64,000 nt of DNA. It comes from Medicago truncatula (Eukaryota > Streptophyta > Magnoliopsida > Fabales > Fabaceae). The stretch lies in the NCBI RefSeq assembly GCF_003473485.1, contig NC_053045.1:39778494-39842493 (forward strand). Direction: 5' to 3'. The position numbers and the translations under genes were made by a program. Each line of letters opens with the position of its first letter. The first letter of the stretch is position 1. Positions 57,534-64,000 of the stretch are shown here, piece after piece. Under the pieces are notes generated by a model. That model worked only from the letters and a program-made list of their open reading frames with translations, had not been told where the DNA came from and made no database searches.

Positions 57534-58135
57534 ACTTCAATCAAGTAACTTCATATTGATTGATATTTTCTTCTTTCTTTTGTTAATTTTTTTTGGGTTA
57601 ATAGGTCTTTACTCCATGTAATAAGGGTTGTCCCTATATATTTGGAGGCTCGACTCTCAATCAAAAATAGACCTCTAATAAAATAAAAATGTAATTTTTT
57701 TAAAAGAGCAATCATCTATTTAAATTGAAAATAAGATCCCTAAAAATAAAAACACAACTTCAAGCTAATATCTTTATCAATCTTTTAGGTTGTTAATTTC
57801 CCTAGTTAATTTGCACACATGTAAAAATAAAAGATAATGTTTTATTTGAGAGAATAATTATAATGTTTGTTTTTTTGAAAAAAATTATGATGTTTGTTGT
57901 TAGAGAATTAGAGCTTTACTATTTTATACGATAAGTATAGACGAAAAATTACAAGTAATGCTCAAAAAATATTATATTGTGTTTTTATTTGTAAATATAT
58001 AATCTAATATGTTAAGGAGAATTTGGTTGAATGGAATAGAGTATTGAGATTTAATCAAAAAGAAATAGAGTATTGAGGATAGAATAGACTCAAATTAAAA
58101 AAATTAATAAAACAAAAAAAGGAAAAGAGAAAAAA

Positions 58136-58315
58136 GGGATAGAAAAATCAATCAAAGAAGAAGAAAAGGAAAAGAAAAATTAATCAAAAAAAAAAACATA
58201 GGAAAGAAAAGGCAAAGAGAAAAGAGGGATAGAAAAATCGATCAAAGAAGAAAGAAGAAGAAAAGGAAAAGAAAAATTAATCAAAATAAAAACATAGGAA
58301 AGAAAAGGCAAATTT
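58136..58315 (+). repeat. ~90-bp purine-rich tandem duplication
   Basis: AGGGATAGAAAAATC, AAAGGAAAAGAAAAATTAATC and CATAGGAAAGAAAAGGCAAA occur twice in order. The minus-strand frame 58180-58416 results from it. Confidence 0.8.
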
Positions 58316-58534
58316 AAAAGTAAAAAGGGATTGTGGGTGTTAAACACCTGAGCCATGCATGGCAAACACGCTACTATACCACTAGAACAAGAAAACAACT
58401 GTGAAAGCATTTTCACGTTATTTCTATATATTATATTTTTGTATGCAGTATTAAAAAAAAATACATTTGGGCTTCAAATTTGGAGGCCCAGCTCTATCAG
58501 TAGAGCTGTTTGCACCCCTCAAGGACGGCTCTGT

Positions 58535-58762
58535 CTGTAATATAGGTTATTTTCGGTTTTTCCCTTGTAATATTTTTTTTTATTTATCTCTCTGTAAAAA
58601 AAATTGTTTTGATTTACCCCTCTAATAGGTCAAACAAAAATCAATTTTTTTTTTTTCAAGAAATTTTCGTTTTTGTTTGACCTATTAGGAGATAAATCAA
58701 AACAATTTTTTTTACATGGGGAAAACAAAAAATGATCTATACTAGATGGGTGTAAAGACCTA
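58535..58762. mobile_element. Foldback MITE related to 34485-34856
   Basis: ATTGTTTTGATTTACCCCTC and AATAGGTCAAACAAAAA on the left pair with TTTTTGTTTGACCTATTAGG and ATAAATCAAAACAAT on the right. GTAATATAGGTTATTTTCGG links it to the 34485 family. Confidence 0.7.
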
Positions 58763-58776
58763 TCAACTTTTTCTTT

Positions 58777-58853
58777 TTTTGTGGTGGTCGAGTTCGAACC
58801 CTAAACTTTACATATATTATGCATTATCATGCCAACCGAGCTAAACTCACGGT
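58777..58853 (-). mobile_element. Truncated SINE (29939 family)
   Basis: TGGTCGAGTTCGAACCCT, then TATTATGCATTATCA and GAGCTAAACTCACGG, inverted relative to the SINE at 29939. Confidence 0.65.
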
Positions 58854-59192
58854 TACTTTCTTTTGTTAATTACAAAGAGGTAAAAGTCCATCAATATTTT
58901 AAGGTGGCAACTAGGCTACCCATGAAAGAATGATGAATAATTTACCCTAACCAATACACATTAGCCACATAAGCACATATTCATGAACTATCTTGACCCC
59001 ACAAATAAATTGCTCATTTTCATTGGTTGGTGGGTAAATTACCCACCATTCTTCATAGGTAATTTAGAAAAAACCATATTTTAATACACAACAAAAATAA
59101 AAATAAAATCTGTATAAAAAAAAAAGTATCACTACATCACGAGAAAACCAACCAACCCCTAATTCATTCTCTCCTGCTATTTCAGTCGCAGC

Positions 59193-59247
59193 AACAAACC
59201 CTAATTCACACCTCGCGGCCGTTCTCTCTCTCTGCATGCAATGGTGA
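59193..59247 (+). promoter_or_regulatory. NUG2 leader: telo-box and overlapping uORF
   Basis: AAACCCTAATT near 59196 is a telo-box, common in promoters of plant ribosome-biogenesis genes. ATGCAATGGTGA at 59236-59247 is a three-codon upstream ORF (MQW, stop) that overlaps the main ATG at 59241 in another frame. Confidence 0.6.
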
Positions 59248-61357
59248 AGAAGAGAGAGAGAAGCGTGAACGTCTCCGGTAAACCAAAGCACTCTAATGAC
59301 GCCAACCGCAGCAATGACACCAAAAACGAGTCACGCTCCGCCGCCACTGTTCGCCGTCTCAAGATGTACAATACCAAACCCGTCCGCAACCGTAAGGGCC
59401 GTGTCTTATACGAGCCGTTTCAACTCCCATACCTTCCATCCACGAGAATCAAACCCGATAGTCAATGGTTCGGGAATACTCGTGTTGTGAATCAGAAAGA
59501 GCTCGAGTTTTTTAGAGAAGAAATGGCGAAGCATGGTTCCAGTAATTATAATGTTGTTATCAATGGGAAGAATTTGCCCATGTCGCTTCTCAATGATTAC
59601 CAGAAGCAATCTAGGGTTCACCTTCTTGATAGAGAGCCTTTTCTGCATGCGTTTGGACCTAAGACTAAAAGAAAACGTCCAAGCCTTTTGGCTTCTGATT
59701 ATGAGTCTTTAGCTAAAAAAGCTGATGTTTCTCAAGATGCTTTTGAAGATGGCAATGAAGCTGATGATGGATTTAGAGATTTAGTGCGACATACCATGTT
59801 TGAAAAGGGTCAAAGCAAACGCATATGGGGTGAGCTCTACAAGGTGATAGATTCTTCAGATGTTGTTGTGCAGGTTATAGATGCAAGGGATCCACAAGGT
59901 ACAAGATGTTACCATTTAGAGAAGCATTTGAAAGAAAACTGCAAGCACAAACACATGGTGCTTTTGTTGAACAAGTGTGATCTAATTCCTGCTTGGGCAA
60001 CAAAAGGATGGCTTAGGGTTTTGTCAAAGGAATATCCAACTCTAGCATTCCATGCAAGCATTAATAAGTCTTTTGGAAAGGGTTCGCTTCTATCGATTTT
60101 GAGACAATTTGCAAGATTGAAAAGCGATAAACAAGCAATATCTGTTGGTTTTGTTGGATATCCAAATGTTGGGAAGTCATCTGTGATCAATACATTGCGT
60201 ACGAAGAATGTTTGCAAGGTTGTGTAAGTTTTAGTTTTCATAGTCATGTTTACATCCTAGAAAACCAACACATTGTCTCACATATTCATTCTTGATGACA
60301 ATGTGTTCTAATACTTTGTACATTAGTTAGTAATTTCATTAAGTTACATGTAACTATAGAAAGAGGTGTGCTATATGCAAAAAAAAATTATAGCTAATGT
60401 TTCACGAAATACCAGTTAACCAATCACAATTCTCACTTCAGTAGAATTCACGGCAATTGGTGGAGTACATGGAAATTGTTAGGGAAAGCACAACACTTGC
60501 GAAAAAATGTCGCGTGCCTCTTTTTCGCAATATATAGTTTTATCCTAATAGAAATTCACTTGCACCTCATCATGAATAAATGCAACATTTCACATGAATA
60601 TTTGCATCTTTTCTCATTCGCATGAATAATTGCATCCTTACAGGTTGCTCCAATTCCAGGGGAAACAAAAGTTTGGCAGTATATAACCCTTACAAAGAGG
60701 ATCTTTTTGATTGATTGTCCAGGAGTTGTCTACCACAACAATGACTCTGAAACAGATGTTGTGCTGAAGGGTGTGGTACGTGTAACAAACTTGAAAGATG
60801 CTGCTGATCATATAGGCGAGGTTCTGAAACGTGTGAAGAAGGAGCACTTGACAAGAGCCTATAAAATAAAAGAGTGGGTTGATGAAAATGACTTCCTACT
60901 TCAGCTTTGCAAATCATCTGGCAAACTCCTTAAGGGTGGTGAACCTGACCTTATGACTGCAGCGAAGATGATACTTCATGACTGGCAGAGGGGTAAAATT
61001 CCCTTTTTTGTTCCTCCTCCACGGCTGGAAGACTTGTCCAAGTCCGAGGAGCCTAATGTTAATGGCATTGATGTTGATGAGGCTAATGTTAATGGCATTG
61101 CTGTTGATGAGGCAGTTGACCATTACCAGGCATCTGCTGCCATTAAAGCTATTGCAAATGTTCTTTCGTCGCAGCAGAAACAAATTGTGCCAGTTCAAGG
61201 TGATTTGTGTAATGAGAATGAGTTAAAGGGAGAAACTGCTGACCAACTTCCAAACTCGGAGGATGATACAGATGAAGATAGCGACACATTTGAGCAGGAT
61301 CCATCCACTGAGGTTCCATCTGAACAGCTTACTCCTGCAGCTGGTCCCAACAAATGA
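59241..61357 (+). CDS. NUG2: Nuclear/nucleolar GTPase 2
   Basis: A YlqF/NOG2-type GTPase of the nucleolus and nucleus that acts in pre-60S ribosome maturation. Exons 59241-60218 and 60644-61357 join in frame to 563 residues (Arabidopsis NUG2 about 535). The N-terminal NGP1NT region (about 20-170) contains [20 protein letters not shown]. The GTPase domain is circularly permuted: G4 [10 protein letters not shown] comes before the G1 P-loop [17 protein letters not shown], then G3 DCPG in LIDCPGVVY. The C-terminus is acidic ([16 protein letters not shown]) with a small internal repeat [20 protein letters not shown]. The donor used is AAG|GTTGTG, because it alone keeps [13 protein letters not shown] in frame. 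A stronger GTAAGT lies 5 nt downstream. A short uORF overlaps the start. Confidence 0.94.
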
Positions 61358-62400
61358 ATAATGAGTTTCGGTTGCAGTTGCAGGACTTCATTTGTCTCAA
61401 ATACGATTGTCAAATGCATCAATTTTGCTTTTGGGAGTTCGGTTCTGGTAATATAAATGAAGCTTCAGTGATGGTTATCAACTGGTCTTCGGATGCAGAG
61501 AGGATTTTGATTTCATGAGCATAGTTTTTTAGTAATAATAGTTTGCCCAATGATGGATATTTTGTTTTGTTTGTTTGTTATTATTGCCATTCTAAGTTAT
61601 TTTGCTATCTATATTGTAAGAGTTCGGAGAAGTTTGAATTAACTGTTTGTTTAGCACTAGGCCTTGATATGCCTGTTTTAAATCCTAAAATTTTATGCTA
61701 ATAATTTTACGCTGTGATGTAGTTTTTAACTAAACTTTAAACTTAAACCTTTGTTAATATCGCTCTTAACACTCTTCAAGAGTTGATCATAATTCTCTTC
61801 TTCGTCACTTAAATGCTTATGTGAAAAATCCTTTTTTAGTTTTGCATTGGTTTTTGCGTGTTTGTTCGTTTTTATGTGTTTGTTCCTTTGATATGTCTGT
61901 TGGAGGGACTTATGGTAAGAAAACACATGCGAGAATCTGATTTAATTTTCTAAAGTAGTTAGGAAATGCCATGTATCCGCATGTGTGACACTGGAAAAAT
62001 GTCTGGAAAGTGTGGTTGAACAAGAAATTTTTTCGGATGTGTATTGAACAAGAATGATTTTCAGCTGTGTTCGTTCCTTTGATGTGTGTGTTGCAGTGTT
62101 GGAGCGAGGTATGGTAAAAAAACACATGCGAAAATTTGATTTCAAATCAAATTTTCCAAACTAGTTATGAAACACCATGCTTGCTTGCTATGTGAAGAGG
62201 ACGACCTAGGAAAGATGTCAACACAACTTCGCTGTGAGATGGAAAGGAACGTGAAAGTTAGGGAACTTCTTTTTATGTTGGAAAGTGATGGAAGATTGTG
62301 CTATGAAGATAATAGTTGAAATCAACTTTTGAAAATGAATGGAGAGATGCTTAGTTTTGAAATTTAAAAGAATAAAAGAGGGAAATATAGTAGTTTAATA
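61358..62400 (+). other. NUG2 3' flank and a ~190-bp direct repeat
   Basis: The first ~300 bp is probably the 3'UTR. 61877-61973 and 62066-62180 are diverged direct repeats (TGTTCCTTTGATATGTC, AAAACACATGCGA, GAAATGCCATG versus GAAACACCATG). Minus-strand frames here are shadows. Confidence 0.55.
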
Positions 62401-63400
62401 AAACATAAATGAGTTATTAAAATGATGAGGAATGATAGTAAGGAGTGGAATATAGAGTTAACACAAGCTTTATTTGATGCTACTGAGGTATATAAAATTC
62501 TGAAAACCCCTCTCCTTCATTCTGTTAGAGAAGATAAATTATTTTGGAAACACAGAAAAAATGGTGAGTACTATGTTAACAGTGCATACCATTTTGTTGT
62601 TAACAAAACTATAGATACGGATTTTCTTCTTCTCAATGGAAAATGACAGTTAATTTGGCGTGCAAAAATCCCACCAAAAGTGAAGAATCTATTGCGGCTT
62701 ATTTGTAGAAATGTGTTGCCCTACTGGCTGTGCTTTATGTAATGTGGAAATGGAAAACAGTTTTCATCTCTTTTCAATGTCAGAAGAGCGTTTTATGTTG
62801 GCAAAAATCAGGGCAGCATACTATTCTAAACTTGTTACGGCCAGACTTGTCAATGGCGGAAAACATTTTTTGAAATTCTGCAGAATATGAGTTAAGAGCA
62901 GCAGGCCTTGTTTTTGGTAATGCGGAGTTTATGGAATCCCATGAATAATTGTATTTGGAATAATATTGTTGAACAAATTGATGCCATCCACAATTGCGGG
63001 TTACATTTGCTGTCCAATTGGAGAAGTGCGGGTTGAAATACTTCTACTGGTTGATTCAAATGTGAGATTGATGCCTTTTTCTCGCCTATTCTTGAAGTGG
63101 ATACAGGTGAAGCTTTAGGCCTTTTATCTGCTCTAAATTGGGACCATGAACTTCTCTTAGGTGAAGTGGATATTGAGTTTGACTCTGAAAGAGTGATGGA
63201 TAGTTTTCATAGTAATCGCCGATTGTAGACATATTTTCTCTTAACAATTATAGGAACTCTCATATTGAGTTTGTTAGGAGACAAGTCAAGGTTGCTCATG
63301 CTCTTGCAAAGGTGGTTTTAACTTTAGCTAGTTCCTACCTTTTTATTGACATCCCAACCTGTTTTCGTGATATTATTCTGATTTATGAATGAAATGTGTG
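62400..63400 (+). pseudogene. Decayed LINE: RT zinc-binding and RNase H relics
   Basis: The frame 62422-62646 reads REDKLFWKHRKNGEYYVNSA then YHFVVN, continues past a stop as LIWRAKIPPKVKNLLRLICR, then CALCNVEMENSFHLF: the plant L1 zf-RVT module. Farther on, VDIEFDSERVMDSFHSN and VRRQVKVAHALAKVVLTLAS resemble RNase H. Multiple stops and shifts; dead. Confidence 0.75.
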
Positions 63401-63758
63401 AAGCTTTTTATGCATAAAAAACATGTGTGGCGTACCAATCAAACTGAAAAATGAATGAACAACAGTGAGAGTGAATTCGTGATACATGACCATATTGGGC
63501 GCGAGGCTACTGACATGCACAATTTCACACACAAACTCTATTTATTTAAGAGAAGCATAATACAATTTATTTTAACCGAGAGTCTCTTAAAATAAAATTG
63601 AACTTCACAGCACTGGCGTTGCATGCATTGACAACTTGAGTTGATCGTGGCATGAAACAAACCCTTGCTTACAATGAGTAAAGAAGACATCAAATGAAAA
63701 AGGAAATGGAGAAAGAACTGATAATGAATCCATTTATTTAATCAATCAATGAATGGAA

Positions 63759-64000
63759 TCATTCAGCAGCAATGCAAAGTTCAAGCAGTGTCCTCATTGC
63801 TTGCTTTTTCACTACCTTCCCATATACTTCTCTTGCTAACTTGAAAACTTTCTCCATCTCCAAATTTCCACCACCACTGCCACCGCCTTTTCTCTTCAAT
63901 TCCTCCATCAGAATCTTAAGCACCCTATGATCACCTCCCACTACATCTGTAATGCTATCAACCACTGCATCCAATGCTGGAATTCTCCTTCCCCATCTTT
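63759..64000 (-). CDS. 3' end of an unrecognised gene (cut by window edge)
   Basis: A frame open to the right edge gives the last ~79 residues of a protein: RWGRRIPALDAVVDSITDVV, DHRVLKILMEELKRK, a glycine-serine linker GGGSGGG, and MEKVFKLAREVYGKVVKKQA ending LLELCIAAE. Composition is protein-like and helical. No family was recognised. The true start lies beyond position 64000. The 3' flank 63680-63758 has a diverged copy at 53100-53200. Confidence 0.55.
   Translation of the reverse strand, partial: RWGRRIPALDAVVDSITDVVGGDHRVLKILMEELKRKGGGSGGGNLEMEKVFKLAREVYGKVVKKQAMRTLLELCIAAE

Noticed and set aside
60638..60917. Minus-strand frames over NUG2 exon 2
   Set aside because: Antisense shadows of a well-supported coding exon.

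Overview
The window is plant nuclear DNA. It is AT-rich, intron-containing and crowded with transposable elements. The gene set (alpha-expansin, CASP, NAP-type NAC, NUG2) and the repeat families point to a legume, probably a galegoid such as Medicago or Trifolium. That assignment rests on family resemblance read by eye, not on a search. There is no bacterial, organellar, CRISPR or rRNA content.

Four complete spliced or long genes can be read with confidence: an alpha-expansin (minus, 8869-9887, three exons), a CASP-type Casparian-strip membrane protein (plus, 47157-48364, three exons), a NAP-clade NAC transcription factor (minus, 49375-50703, three exons) and the circularly permuted GTPase NUG2 (plus, 59241-61357, two exons). 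Two single-exon genes at 32814-33902 and 42704-43795 encode near-identical plant proteins with seven predicted membrane segments and no assigned function. The 3' end of another gene, not recognised, runs off the right edge (63759-64000, minus).

Layout: 1-3.5 kb is dominated by one 3.0-kb Mutator-like element with a perfect 9-bp target duplication, carrying a broken transposase N-terminus and a nested 0.5-kb foldback. 3.5-8.4 kb holds an orphan promoter-like block, a SINE and a decayed LINE. 8.4-10.1 kb is the expansin gene. 11-29.7 kb has no intact gene, but is a dense record of transposition: a Pack-MULE-like element carrying a fragment of a mechanosensitive channel (MSL10-like) exon, several hAT elements with exact 8-bp duplications, a Copia 3' end, a solo LTR and gene fragments. 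29.8-45.5 kb is a tandem segmental duplication around the seven-segment membrane protein gene. A NAC exon-3 remnant beyond the first copy suggests that the ancestral unit also contained the NAC gene. 46-51 kb has CASP and NAC in tail-to-tail orientation. 53-58.8 kb is retroelement debris, a split gypsy-type pseudogene and a hAT element containing an unusual inverted minisatellite. 59-61.4 kb is NUG2, followed by LINE debris and the edge gene.

The genes do not form one pathway. Expansin and CASP both act at the cell wall or its plasma-membrane interface, NAC is a regulator and NUG2 is a ribosome-assembly factor. The most informative feature is that the duplication gives empty-site alleles for many insertions, so target-site duplications of SINE, LINE, Mutator and Stowaway-type elements can be verified inside this one sequence.
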